Below are positions 42,156 through 50,945 of a stretch of 64,000 nucleotides of DNA, one piece after another. The notes under the pieces are model-generated. The model was not told the origin of the DNA, made no database searches, and saw only the letters and a list, made by a program, of their open reading frames with translations. The stretch spans positions 1-64,000 of the forward strand of contig DATATI010000007.1 in assembly GCA_036268875.1 (NCBI GenBank), read 5' to 3'. This DNA comes from Polyangia bacterium. Lineage in GTDB: Bacteria > Myxococcota_A > Polyangia > Fen-1088. The position numbers were made by a program, and so were the translations under genes. Position 1 is the first letter of the stretch, and each line of letters begins with the position of its first letter.

Positions 42156-43055
42156 ATGGCTGAAAGCTGCTTCGTTTGCGGAAACGCCGCCGACGAGAAC
42201 GATCGCCTGGTGCTGGTGCACAGCAAGCGCCGCGAGATCTACTGTTCCAGCGTCTGTCTGCGGCACATCGTTCGCAAGCAGCGCGCAGCCCGGACGGCGG
42301 CACAGCTGCGCTGGACCTTGCGCGTGTCGCTGTCGGTCCTGGCTTTGATCGGCGTGGGGACTTTGTGGCAGCGTCACCGAACGCCGAGGCCACAATCGAT
42401 CTCGTACCCCTGGCCGGAAGTTCTTGGCGACGCCGCGCCAGCCGCCGGAGCCAGCTCTTTCGGACCGCCGTGGCCGCCGACGGATGAACAATGGATGGCG
42501 CTTTTCAACACGGCAAGCTGGGTCTATCCCTTGCCGGGGCCGAACCGTCGCTCGCCGACGATCGACGGGCAGATGTTGGGCCTGGTCGATCCCCGAGAGC
42601 CGCCGGCGCGTTGTCGCAAGGACGACCAATGCGGTGTGAACCTGGGCGGCGAGCTGTGGGGCGAGCACGTGTATGCTGCGCAGGACGGCGTGGTCGAGCG
42701 CGTGCGCGAAGGCGGACACGATCAGCCCGGGGGCATCTATGTCCGGCTATCTCATTCTGGCGGGACGGTGTTCACGCAGTACTTCCATCTGGCCGGCACC
42801 CCGCGCGGCCTGGTGCGCGGCGCCCGGGTCAGGGCCGGCGACGTCATCGGCCTGGTCGGCGACACCGGGCTTGAAGGAGGCCACCCGCACCTGCACTTCA
42901 CCCTCTCGGTTCGGCCTTCGAAGGGGTTCGCCGAGGTGTACTGGGATCCCACGCCCTGGATGGCGCGATCGCAGCTGCGCGTGCCGCCGCATGGTTCGGT
43001 CGCTGGACTTATCAGCGAAAAGGAACGAACCGAGCTGCCGCGCCCGCCGCGATAG
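42156..43055 (+). CDS. Degenerate M23/LytM paralogue, probable pseudo-peptidase
   Basis: A 299-residue protein with the same layout as its neighbour: zinc finger (CFVCGNAADE, YCSSVC), one membrane helix, then an M23 fold. The first metal-binding motif is QCGVNLGGELWGEH, with Gln and Asn where the neighbour has His and Asp. The final PHLHFTL motif is intact. Without those two ligands catalytic zinc binding is unlikely. In EnvC and NlpD, degenerate LytM domains activate amidases, so an activator or partner role is a reasonable inference. It is co-transcribed with the active paralogue and a sulfatase-type gene. Confidence 0.85.
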   Translation: MAESCFVCGNAADENDRLVLVHSKRREIYCSSVCLRHIVRKQRAARTAAQLRWTLRVSLSVLALIGVGTLWQRHRTPRPQSISYPWPEVLGDAAPAAGASSFGPPWPPTDEQWMALFNTASWVYPLPGPNRRSPTIDGQMLGLVDPREPPARCRKDDQCGVNLGGELWGEHVYAAQDGVVERVREGGHDQPGGIYVRLSHSGGTVFTQYFHLAGTPRGLVRGARVRAGDVIGLVGDTGLEGGHPHLHFTLSVRPSKGFAEVYWDPTPWMARSQLRVPPHGSVAGLISEKERTELPRPPR

Positions 43056-43078
43056 CTCATCGTGCCTACGTGCCCGCC

Positions 43079-44677
43079 ATGACCCTGGTCGTTGCCTGGA
43101 CGATCCTCAACCTTTTGTTCAACGTTCGGTACCCGGCGCTGCACACCCCGGGGCTGTACTTTCTGCCGTCGGTCGACGCCACGCTGTTGCTGGCGGGGAT
43201 CGCGGTCCTGGTCTGGCGCGGCCGCCGGTTGCCGCGCGCGATGGTGGTGGCGCTGGCGCTGATGGTGGTGACGGTGCGCGCCTTTCGGATCGGAGACGGC
43301 GTGGTCTGGCGCTATTTCAACCGGCCCATCGACCTGGGACTGGATCTGCCCACCACCGGCGAGATCGGGCGGCTGATGCGCGCGACGGTGACGCTGCCGG
43401 TGTTGATTCCAGGCGTCCTGATCGTGGTCGGCTGCGCGGTGGCGTTCGGCCTGCTGGCCGCCTGGTCGGTGCGCGCGGCCGAGCGCTCGTTCGCCTCGGC
43501 TCGGGTGAGGACGATCTTCGTGGCGGCGGCGGCCACCACCCTGCTGGTGTCGTCGTTCTTCCCGCTGGACAGCGCGCGCGGGTTGCGCCGCGGCGGATTC
43601 GCTCCCAGCGTGCTGCCGCGCCTTTTCGCTGAAGGCAAGCGCATGCTGGCGCTGGGCGCCTATCGCCGCGCCGAGACCACCCGCGTCCAGGCGGACGCCG
43701 CCCGCGTGGCTGCCCTGCCCCATGATCTGCAAAAGCTGGGACGCCCCAACGTGCTGCTGTTCTTCGTCGAATCGTACGGGGCCACGGTCCTTGAACATCC
43801 CCAGATGGTCGGCCCCATCGACCAGCTTTATCGCGAGCTCGAGCATCAGCTGGGGCACCACGGTTTTCAGATCGCTTCGCGGCTGCTTGATTCGCCGACC
43901 TACGGCGGCCGTTCGCAGCTTGCCCATCAGGCGATGGCCACCGGGGTGCGCGCGGACGATCGCATCAGCGACGCCGCCGTTCAGTCGCTGCGCCCAAAGA
44001 CCATGGCCGACTTTTTCAAGGACGCCGGCTATCGCACGGTCCTGGTCATGCCCGGCAACACCCACCGCAACCTTTTTCGCTGGAGCTATGACGTCGACAA
44101 GCTGTACGCGTCGTGGGACCTCGACTATCGCGGACCGGTCTACGCCTTCGGATCGATCCCCGACCAGTTCGTCATCGACGCCATCCACCGACGAGAGGTG
44201 GCCGTCGCGGCGCAGCCGCTGCTGATCACCTACGCCCTGGTCTCGAGCCATGCCCTTTGGGACCGCCAGCCCCCGTTCATCGCCGACTGGTCGCAGGTTG
44301 GCGACGGCCACATCTTCGGCGAGGTCGCCGCCACGCGCTTTGACGTGAACTGGAACAGCATCGACCGGGGCGCGCCGGCCTACGTTCACGCCATCGCTTA
44401 CAGCCTGCAGACGATCGCCAGCTATCTGACGAGGTTCGATCTCGGCGACACGCTGGTGATCGTGCTGGGTGATCACCAGCCAGTGGCGGACATGACGCGC
44501 GCCAGCCCGTCGCACGCGGTGCCGGTCCACATCATCAGCCGGGCCGGCGCGCTGGTCGACGCCTTCCGCGCCCGCGGCTATCACGCCGGCATGCGCCCGG
44601 CTTCTGATCCCGCGCCGCCGGGCATGGAGACGTTCCTGCCGGATCTACTGGTGGACTTCTCGACGATCCGGCGGTGA
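43079..44677 (+). CDS. Sulfatase-family membrane enzyme, LTA-synthase/phosphoglycerol-transferase-like
   Basis: A 532-residue protein with four or five N-terminal membrane helices in the first 170 residues and a large periplasmic alkaline-phosphatase-type domain. It begins PNVLLFFVESYGATV, with the metal-site Glu and candidate Thr nucleophile, contains HRNLFRWSYDVDKLYASWD, and ends with the metal motif LGDHQP. This is the LtaS/MdoB/sulfatase pattern. The natural substrate may be a lipid-phosphoglycerol or envelope polymer. It starts 23 bases after the LytM genes, suggesting an envelope-building unit. A GTG at 43070 is an alternative start. Confidence 0.85.
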   Translation: MTLVVAWTILNLLFNVRYPALHTPGLYFLPSVDATLLLAGIAVLVWRGRRLPRAMVVALALMVVTVRAFRIGDGVVWRYFNRPIDLGLDLPTTGEIGRLMRATVTLPVLIPGVLIVVGCAVAFGLLAAWSVRAAERSFASARVRTIFVAAAATTLLVSSFFPLDSARGLRRGGFAPSVLPRLFAEGKRMLALGAYRRAETTRVQADAARVAALPHDLQKLGRPNVLLFFVESYGATVLEHPQMVGPIDQLYRELEHQLGHHGFQIASRLLDSPTYGGRSQLAHQAMATGVRADDRISDAAVQSLRPKTMADFFKDAGYRTVLVMPGNTHRNLFRWSYDVDKLYASWDLDYRGPVYAFGSIPDQFVIDAIHRREVAVAAQPLLITYALVSSHALWDRQPPFIADWSQVGDGHIFGEVAATRFDVNWNSIDRGAPAYVHAIAYSLQTIASYLTRFDLGDTLVIVLGDHQPVADMTRASPSHAVPVHIISRAGALVDAFRARGYHAGMRPASDPAPPGMETFLPDLLVDFSTIRR

Positions 44678-44780
44678 TCGAGGCGCCGCTGCCGGCCGGC
44701 CATTGTCCCCGCCGGTACGAGCCCTGTCCCGAAGCGTACACAGGCCGCCGGCAAGCCGCCGAAAATGAGCGGCGGCGCGC

Positions 44781-44796
44781 TGGCACGTCGCTGGCA
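44781..44796 (+). promoter_or_regulatory. Possible sigma-54 (-24/-12) promoter
   Basis: TGGCACG-TCGC-TGGCA (44781-44796) matches the sigma-54 consensus with perfect -24 and one change in the -12 part (TTGC to TGGC). It lies about 50 bases before the ATG at 44844. Sigma-54 promoters are frequent in myxobacteria. No enhancer-binding protein gene is adjacent. Confidence 0.4.
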
Positions 44797-44843
44797 ACAG
44801 GAAGGTCGCACACATCGTCATTGATGTTCACCACGGAGGACAC

Positions 44844-45299
44844 ATGAGCCGGATTTCGCACGTTTCGATCGCGTTGGCTTTGGCCGGGTTCCTGGGCATT
44901 GGTTTTGGCGCCGGTTGCGGCACCGGGACCGACGATGCGACGACGGCACAACGCGAGGCGGTGATGGCGGCGTGCCACCTGGACGATGGAACGGTCGAGG
45001 CTGACGCCGACGTTCACGCGTGCGATCCGCACGACACCAAGAAGACGACCATCTGTCATATCCCTCCGGGCAATCCCGCCAACGAGCACACGTTGTGCGT
45101 CGGCAATCCGGCCGTTCCGGCGCACATTCGCAACCACGGCGACTACGTTGGACCGTGCAAGCACGAGGTCGCGTGTCCGGCGCCGACCGGATCAGGCGGA
45201 GCGTCCGGTACGGGCGGCGCGGGCGACAACAACGGAACCGGCGGCGCGCCTGGAACCGGCGGCACGCCGGGCACCGGCGGCGCAATCGTCATCCCGTAA
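44844..45299 (+). CDS. Secreted Cys-rich lipoprotein with CHIPPGNP-type motif
   Basis: A 151-residue protein with a signal peptide ending GFGAGC (lipobox). It carries Cys in MAACHLDD, HACDPHD, a striking ICHIPPGNPANEHTLCVG and NHGDYVGPCKHEVAC, then a Gly/Thr-rich tail. The CHIPPGNP segment recurs in secreted proteins of soil bacteria, with six or more Cys probably making disulfides. The function is unknown. GGAGG lies 6 bases before the ATG. A possible sigma-54 promoter lies upstream, and a strong hairpin follows. Confidence 0.75.
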   Translation: MSRISHVSIALALAGFLGIGFGAGCGTGTDDATTAQREAVMAACHLDDGTVEADADVHACDPHDTKKTTICHIPPGNPANEHTLCVGNPAVPAHIRNHGDYVGPCKHEVACPAPTGSGGASGTGGAGDNNGTGGAPGTGGTPGTGGAIVIP

Positions 45300-45328
45300 C
45301 GCCCGTCAGTTGTTTGGGGGGACGCAAC

Positions 45329-45358
45329 GGCGCAACTGGCGATGGCGCCGGTTGCGCC
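45329..45358 (+). terminator. Strong GC hairpin after the CHIPPGNP gene
   Basis: GGCGCAACTGGCG (45329-45341) pairs with CGCCGGTTGCGCC (45346-45358) around a 4-base loop, with 12 Watson-Crick pairs and one T-G wobble. It starts 30 bases after the stop codon at 45299. No run of T follows, so it may be a factor-assisted terminator or an mRNA-protecting stem rather than a classical intrinsic terminator. Confidence 0.6.
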
Positions 45359-45563
45359 GTCTTGCGCATCGGCCCGGGCGCGTCAGCGGCGGTCGTTCCG
45401 ATCGTCTCCAGGGCGGACAATCCGGCGCCTTCCGCGAAACAAGCGGTCGCTTTCTTTGCCTGGCCGGTCGCCTGGCGCCGTCCACCACTGAAAGGACGTG
45501 TGCCACGAGCGCGGGACCCCCGTTCGCTGCGCCGGCCCCAAACCGCTTCGGAGAAAATTTCTC

Positions 45564-46430
45564 ATGCCGATTTCTGTTCGTTCGGGCTTGTCCGCCCTGT
45601 GTTTGCTGGCGATCGGATGCTCACAGAGCCCGGGAACCGGCTCTCCGCCGATGTCCGGCACCGGCGGGTCGGGCGGCAGCACGGTCAATGGGTCGGGTGG
45701 CAGTGCCAGTGAGGACGCGGGAAGCGGTGGCAGCCAGGCTTCGAGCGGCGGCGCGGGCGGAACAACCGTCTCTGGTTCGGGCGGCGACGCCGTCGCTGAC
45801 TCCGGACCGCCGCCCGCCGACGTCGCCAGTGACGGCGCCGGGGGAAACGACGCCGGACAGATCGTGGCAGAAGATTTCACCTGCACGCTGATTCTGGGCA
45901 CCGGGCAAAGCCTGCAGTGGTTCAACGGCGGGTTCGAAACCGCCGTCGGCAGCGCCAAGTGGGAAATCAAGGCGACCGATAACACGTACACGGAGGCGTG
46001 GGCGGTGCCCACCAGCGCTTTCTGGAACGTTCAGGTGCAATCTCCCTGCACGAGCAACGCAACGACGCCGGACCGCGTCCTGTTCATTGTCTACAGCAAG
46101 ACCCTCACTGCCGAAGCGGACTGGGAGACGCAGATCAACAAGGTCATGGCCAACATCAAGACCAAGTTTCCCAGCGTCAAGAAGATCGATCTGTTGACCA
46201 TGGTGCGTGGCCCCGACGACAAGATGTGCGGCACCGCCGTGGCCACCGTCGTCAGCCCGGCGCAGGATCAGGCGATGAAATCCGTGGCTGACGCCTCGGC
46301 TGGAATGATCACGGTGGGACCGCAATACTTCGCTCCCACCTGCGGAGCTTTCTCCGACCAAGGCAACACCAACCTGACCTCCGCAGGAGCGGCGGCGGTC
46401 GGGCAGATGCTGGCGGCTACCTACAAATAG
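45564..46430 (+). CDS. Hypothetical lipoprotein with possible SGNH-hydrolase-like domain
   Basis: The signal peptide ends LLAIGC (lipobox), followed by about 70 residues of Gly/Ser linker and a roughly 190-residue alpha/beta domain containing FTCTLILGTGQSLQWFNGG, LLTMVRGPDD and a final DQGNTNLTSAGAAAVGQ. The C-terminal motif resembles the last block of GDSL/SGNH esterases, although the first catalytic block is atypical. The function is therefore tentative. Separated from the upstream gene by about 265 bases that hold the hairpin but no gene. Confidence 0.6.
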   Translation: MPISVRSGLSALCLLAIGCSQSPGTGSPPMSGTGGSGGSTVNGSGGSASEDAGSGGSQASSGGAGGTTVSGSGGDAVADSGPPPADVASDGAGGNDAGQIVAEDFTCTLILGTGQSLQWFNGGFETAVGSAKWEIKATDNTYTEAWAVPTSAFWNVQVQSPCTSNATTPDRVLFIVYSKTLTAEADWETQINKVMANIKTKFPSVKKIDLLTMVRGPDDKMCGTAVATVVSPAQDQAMKSVADASAGMITVGPQYFAPTCGAFSDQGNTNLTSAGAAAVGQMLAATYK

Positions 46431-46445
46431 CGTCCGCGCCAGCGG

Positions 46446-47735
46446 TCAGGGAAAGGCACCGGTGGCCAGCAGCAGATCCAGGCGCGCCTGACGGGCGGCG
46501 TCCTCGGCCAGCGCCACCTGCGATTCGGCGTCGCGGGCCTGACGTTCGGCATCGATGACCTCGATGTTGGTGCTGGCGCCGGCACGATACGATTTGTCGG
46601 CCAGCGCGGCCGCGGTGATGGCCGCCGCGGCCGCCGCCCGCGACGACAGCAAGCTGTCATCGGCATTGCGCACGACCGCAAAGGAGGTGCGCACCTCGAC
46701 GCTGACCTGGCGCAAAAGACCGTCCAGCTGGGCGCGCGCCTCTTCGTCGCTGGCCTGCCGCTCGCGCTGCACGCCATAGCGGAAACCACCGTCGAAGAAG
46801 GGGATCGACAGCACCAGGCTGGCTTGCCAACCGGTGCCCGGTTGCAGCGGCGTCACCGTCTGCCGGAAGGCCTCCGCCTGCGCCAGCAGCGACGGTGCGT
46901 AGTACACCCAGTCGTCGCGGCGCAAATGTTCGCTGGCCACGCGCCGCGACTGCAAGGCCCGCACGTCCGGGCGCCGCGCCCGCGCGTCCGCCACCGCCGC
47001 GTCGACGGCGGGCGCGCCCGGCAGCACCACCTCGTCGGCGGCGTCGACCAGATCTTCTTCCGACAGGAGCACGGCCAGGGCGCTTTGCGCGCGCACCAGG
47101 GCGGTCTGGGCGTTCTTCACCTGCGCTTCGTCCGTGCGCAGCTGCTGCTCGGCGCGGGCGTCATCGACGCCGTTGCCCAGGCCAAGGTTCAAACGGGTGT
47201 GCGCGTAATCGTAGTGAGCGAAGGCGGTCTCGCGGGCGCGCACCGCCACTTCCAGTTGGCGGTGCTGCAACAGCACCGTCAGGTACGTGCGCCCGACGGC
47301 CACGCCCAGCTGGCGGCGCACGTCGGTGGCGTTGACGGCGGCGATGTCACGGTTGTCCTGCGCGTGGGCGTCGTTGGCCCAGGCAGTCGGCGACACGATC
47401 GGCACCGTCAGGGCCAGGTTGGCGCCCCATATGTTGACGGCCGGGCCTTCAAAGTAGTGCGGCGTATTCAACCGCACATAGTTACCGTTGCCGGTCAGCG
47501 TGGGCAGCCAAGCGGCGCGCGCCTCCCGCACCAGCGCCGACGCGCGCGAGATCTCCTGGCCAGCGACGATCACCGACGCGTTCTGCTTGAAGGCGCGCTC
47601 CAGCGCCTGTTGCCAGGTGACTCTGACCAGCGGCGGTCCGCTGACGGCCGGTGGCGCTTCTTGCGCCCGTACGCCGGTTGCCGTGAACAACGCCAGGACC
47701 AGCGCCCCCGCTCCTGCTCGATGTCGGCGCCGCAT
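46446..47735 (-). CDS. TolC-like outer-membrane efflux protein
   Basis: A 429-residue protein with a signal peptide ending TGVRAQE. Two coiled-coil-rich OEP repeats follow, with helical motifs such as LQHRQLEVAVRARETAFAHY and LVRAQSALAVLL in the first and ADKSYRAGASTNIEVIDAER in the second. The length is near the TolC/OprM family's 430-480 residues. It is the last gene of the efflux operon and overlaps the pump gene as ATGA. It completes the channel across the outer membrane. Confidence 0.9.
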   Translation of the reverse strand: MRRRHRAGAGALVLALFTATGVRAQEAPPAVSGPPLVRVTWQQALERAFKQNASVIVAGQEISRASALVREARAAWLPTLTGNGNYVRLNTPHYFEGPAVNIWGANLALTVPIVSPTAWANDAHAQDNRDIAAVNATDVRRQLGVAVGRTYLTVLLQHRQLEVAVRARETAFAHYDYAHTRLNLGLGNGVDDARAEQQLRTDEAQVKNAQTALVRAQSALAVLLSEEDLVDAADEVVLPGAPAVDAAVADARARRPDVRALQSRRVASEHLRRDDWVYYAPSLLAQAEAFRQTVTPLQPGTGWQASLVLSIPFFDGGFRYGVQRERQASDEEARAQLDGLLRQVSVEVRTSFAVVRNADDSLLSSRAAAAAAITAAALADKSYRAGASTNIEVIDAERQARDAESQVALAEDAARQARLDLLLATGAFP

Positions 47736-50700
47736 CAGTCCACCGACGTCAGGCGGGCGCGATGGGTCTCGCCGTCGTTGACGACCTCCACCGACGGTGC
47801 GGGTGCGGCCGGCACTTCCGACGGGTGCACCGCTCGGCCGCGGCCGGCCAGCCGTTCGGTGAACACGAACAGCGCCGGCACGAAGAAGATCCCCAGCATC
47901 GTCGCCGCCAGCATCCCGGTCACCACGGTGGTGCCCAGCATCCGCCGCGCCGCCGCGCCGGCGCCCGACGCCGTCCATAGCGGCAAGCAACCAAAGATGA
48001 AAGCGAACGACGTCATCAGAATCGGCCGCAAGCGCAGCCGCGCCCCTTCCAGCGCGGCGTCGATCAGCGGCCGCCCGCTTTCCAGTTTGTCCTTGGCGAA
48101 TTCGACGATGAGGATGGCGTTCTTGGCGGTCAAACCGACCAGCATGACCAGACCGATCTGGGCGTAGATGTTGCTGTCGAAATGGCGCGACCACAGTCCC
48201 AGGAAAGCGCCCAGCACCGCCACCGGCGTGCTGAGCAAAACGCTGAACGGCAGTGACCAGCTTTCGTACAGCGCCGCCAAGATCAGAAACACGAAGATCA
48301 GCGACAGCCCCAGCACTTTCGTGGTGCCGCCCTGGGCGACCTTCTCCTGGTACGAAAGCGCGTTCCAGGCGTATCCCATCTCCGGCGGCAGCGTCTGTGC
48401 GGCGACCTCTTCCAGCGCCGCCAGCGCTTGCCCGGAGCTGTAGCCGGGCGCGGCGGCGCCGATGATCTCCGCCGAACGGAACAGGTTGAAGCGCACCGTG
48501 TACTCCGGACCGGTGGTGTTGCGGACGGTGACGAACGCCGCCAGCGGGACCATCTCGCCCTTGGCGTTGCGCACGTAGAAGTCTTTCAGGTTCTCCGGTC
48601 CCTGCCGGTACGCCGGCTCGGCTTGCACGAACACCTTCCACTGTCGGGAGAAACGGGTGAAGTCGTTGACGTAGGCGCCACCCATGAAGGCCTGCAAGGC
48701 GGCATAGACGTCGGCGATCGGCACGCCCTGCTTCATCACCTTCTCTTTGTCCACCTCGGCGAAGATCTGCGGCACCGAGGGCGAGAAATTCGGGTTGATG
48801 TTTTGTAGCTCGGGCCGCTTGCGGGCCGCATCGACAAACCGTTTGACGTTGTCGGCCAGGAACTTCACCGTGCCGCCGCTGCGGTCCTGCAAGAACATGC
48901 TGAAGCCGCCGGCCGAGCTGATCCCGGGGATGGCCGGCGGCAGCAGCGCGAAGACGCGGGCCTCGGGGATCTTGCCGAAGGCGGCGTTCAGCTTGCCGAC
49001 GATGGCCTTGGCGGTCAGATCCGGACGCCCGCGCTCGTCCCAGGGCTTAAAGCCGATGAAGCCGGTGCCGGCGTAGCTGGCCGCCGAGCGCGTGAAGAAG
49101 CTGTAGCCGGCGATGGTGTTGAAGGTCCGGATGCCTTCGGTGTGTCCCAGAATGGCTTCGACCTTTTTGAAGACCGCTTTGGTCCGCTGCAGCGACGCCG
49201 CGTCGGGCAGCTGCACGCCGATGAGGGCATAGCCGTTGTCCTCGTCGGGCAAGAACCCCGACGGCAGCTTGCGCCCGATGGCCGCCGAGGCGCCCGCCAC
49301 CGCCGCCAGCAGCACCAGCGGGATGGCCAGCTTGCGCACCAGCCGGGCGTTGACGCTGATATAGCCGTTGGTGGCGCGTTCGAAGAGGCGATTGAAGGCG
49401 ACGCCCATTCGCCCCAGCAAGCCCTTGGGCTGGCCGCGCGGGCGCAACAACATCGCCGCCAGGGCCGGGCTCAGCGTCAGGGCGTTGAAGGCCGAGATCA
49501 GCACCGAGATCGCGATGGTCAGGGCGAACTGCTGATACAGGCGTCCGGTGATGCCGGCCATGAACGCCACCGGAATGAACACCGCCGCCAGGATGAGAGC
49601 GATGCCGATGACCGGCGCCTGTACCTCGGACAGGGCCTTGAACGTCGCGTCCCGCGGCGACATTCCTTCTTCGATGTGGTGCTCGACCGCCTCCACCACC
49701 ACGATGGCGTCGTCGACCACCAGGCCGATGGCCAGCACCAGCGCGAACAGCGACAGCGTGTTGATGGAAAAACCGAGGAACGGGAACACCGCGAACACGC
49801 CCACCAACGACACCGGGACAGTCAGCAGAGGGATCAGCGTCGCCCGCCAGCTTTGCAAGAAGATGAACACCACCAGCACCACCAGCCCGATCGCCTCGGC
49901 CAGGGTAATCAAGATCTCCTCGATGCCCGCCTTCACCGGCGCGGTGGTGTCCAGCGAGATCTCATAGTCCATGCCGGGTGGAAAATGCTTTTTCAGATCT
50001 GCCATCGTCGCCCGTACGCTGGAAGCGACGTCGAGGGCGTTCGAACCGGGGAGCTGGAAAGCCGCCACCACGCCGGCCGGGCGGCCGTTGAACGCCCCCT
50101 CCTGCGCGTAGTTCAGCGACCCCATCTCGATGCGGGCGACGTCGCGCACGCGGACCAGTGAGCCGTCGGTGTTGGCGCGCACGACGACGTCGCCGAATTC
50201 TTCCGGCGTCACCAGCCGTCCCTGGGCGCGCACGGTGTATGTGAATTGCTGGCCGGGAGCGGCCGGTTCGGCGCCCACCTGGCCGGCCGGGTTGACCACG
50301 TTCTGGGCGCGAATGGCGTTCTGCACGTCGCTGACCGTCAAGCCCAGGCGCGCCAGCACGTCCGGTTTCAACCACACCCGCATGGCGTAGTCCGACGCGC
50401 CCAGGTTGCGGATGTCGCCCACGCCGCGAATACGCAGAAGCGCGTCGTTGATGTTGATGGTGGCGTAGTTGGTCAGAAACGAGGCGTCGTAACGCCCATC
50501 GGGCGAATACAGCGAGATGACGATGAGCGGGAAGGCCAGCGACTTTTTGATGGTGACGCCGAAGTTCTTCACGTCCTGGGGCAGGAACGTCTGCGCCTGC
50601 GAGAAGCGGTTTTGCACCAGCACGTTGTCGATGTCGATGTTGGTCCCGACGTCGAACGTCACCGCCTGGGTCATGGTGCCGTCGTTGGCGTTGGTCGACT

Positions 50701-50938
50701 GGATGTACAGCATGTTGTCGACGCCGTTGACCTGCTGTTCGATGGGCGTGGCCACCGACTGTTCGATGGTGGTGGCGTCGGCGCCGGTGAACGTGGTGGT
50801 GAGGATGATCTGCGGCGGGATGATCTGGGGAAACTGCGCGATGGGAAGGCCGATCAGCGACACCGCGCCCAACATGACAGTGACGATGGCGATGACGATG
50901 GCCACGATCGGGCGGCGAATGAAGAAAGAAGAAATCAT
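47735..50938 (-). CDS. RND multidrug efflux pump, HAE-1 (AcrB/MexB type)
   Basis: A 1067-residue inner-membrane pump. The N-terminus is FFIRRPIVAIVIAIVTVMLG, with 12 predicted helices and two large periplasmic loops. The proton-relay Asp pair is in AIGLVVDDAIVVVE (TM4) and the Lys in LVGLTAKNAILIVEF (TM10). AcrB-type transporters export dyes, solvents, detergents and antibiotics by a proton antiport cycle. It is the middle gene of a leftward adaptor-pump-channel operon; the adaptor ends 8 bases upstream. The likely regulator is the divergent MarR gene. Confidence 0.95.
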   Translation of the reverse strand: MISSFFIRRPIVAIVIAIVTVMLGAVSLIGLPIAQFPQIIPPQIILTTTFTGADATTIEQSVATPIEQQVNGVDNMLYIQSTNANDGTMTQAVTFDVGTNIDIDNVLVQNRFSQAQTFLPQDVKNFGVTIKKSLAFPLIVISLYSPDGRYDASFLTNYATININDALLRIRGVGDIRNLGASDYAMRVWLKPDVLARLGLTVSDVQNAIRAQNVVNPAGQVGAEPAAPGQQFTYTVRAQGRLVTPEEFGDVVVRANTDGSLVRVRDVARIEMGSLNYAQEGAFNGRPAGVVAAFQLPGSNALDVASSVRATMADLKKHFPPGMDYEISLDTTAPVKAGIEEILITLAEAIGLVVLVVFIFLQSWRATLIPLLTVPVSLVGVFAVFPFLGFSINTLSLFALVLAIGLVVDDAIVVVEAVEHHIEEGMSPRDATFKALSEVQAPVIGIALILAAVFIPVAFMAGITGRLYQQFALTIAISVLISAFNALTLSPALAAMLLRPRGQPKGLLGRMGVAFNRLFERATNGYISVNARLVRKLAIPLVLLAAVAGASAAIGRKLPSGFLPDEDNGYALIGVQLPDAASLQRTKAVFKKVEAILGHTEGIRTFNTIAGYSFFTRSAASYAGTGFIGFKPWDERGRPDLTAKAIVGKLNAAFGKIPEARVFALLPPAIPGISSAGGFSMFLQDRSGGTVKFLADNVKRFVDAARKRPELQNINPNFSPSVPQIFAEVDKEKVMKQGVPIADVYAALQAFMGGAYVNDFTRFSRQWKVFVQAEPAYRQGPENLKDFYVRNAKGEMVPLAAFVTVRNTTGPEYTVRFNLFRSAEIIGAAAPGYSSGQALAALEEVAAQTLPPEMGYAWNALSYQEKVAQGGTTKVLGLSLIFVFLILAALYESWSLPFSVLLSTPVAVLGAFLGLWSRHFDSNIYAQIGLVMLVGLTAKNAILIVEFAKDKLESGRPLIDAALEGARLRLRPILMTSFAFIFGCLPLWTASGAGAAARRMLGTTVVTGMLAATMLGIFFVPALFVFTERLAGRGRAVHPSEVPAAPAPSVEVVNDGETHRARLTSVD

Positions 50939-50945
50939 GACGACC

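Noticed and set aside
46824-50161. Large plus-strand frames opposite the efflux channel and pump
   Set aside because: They are antisense to a complete RND operon with intact proton-relay residues.
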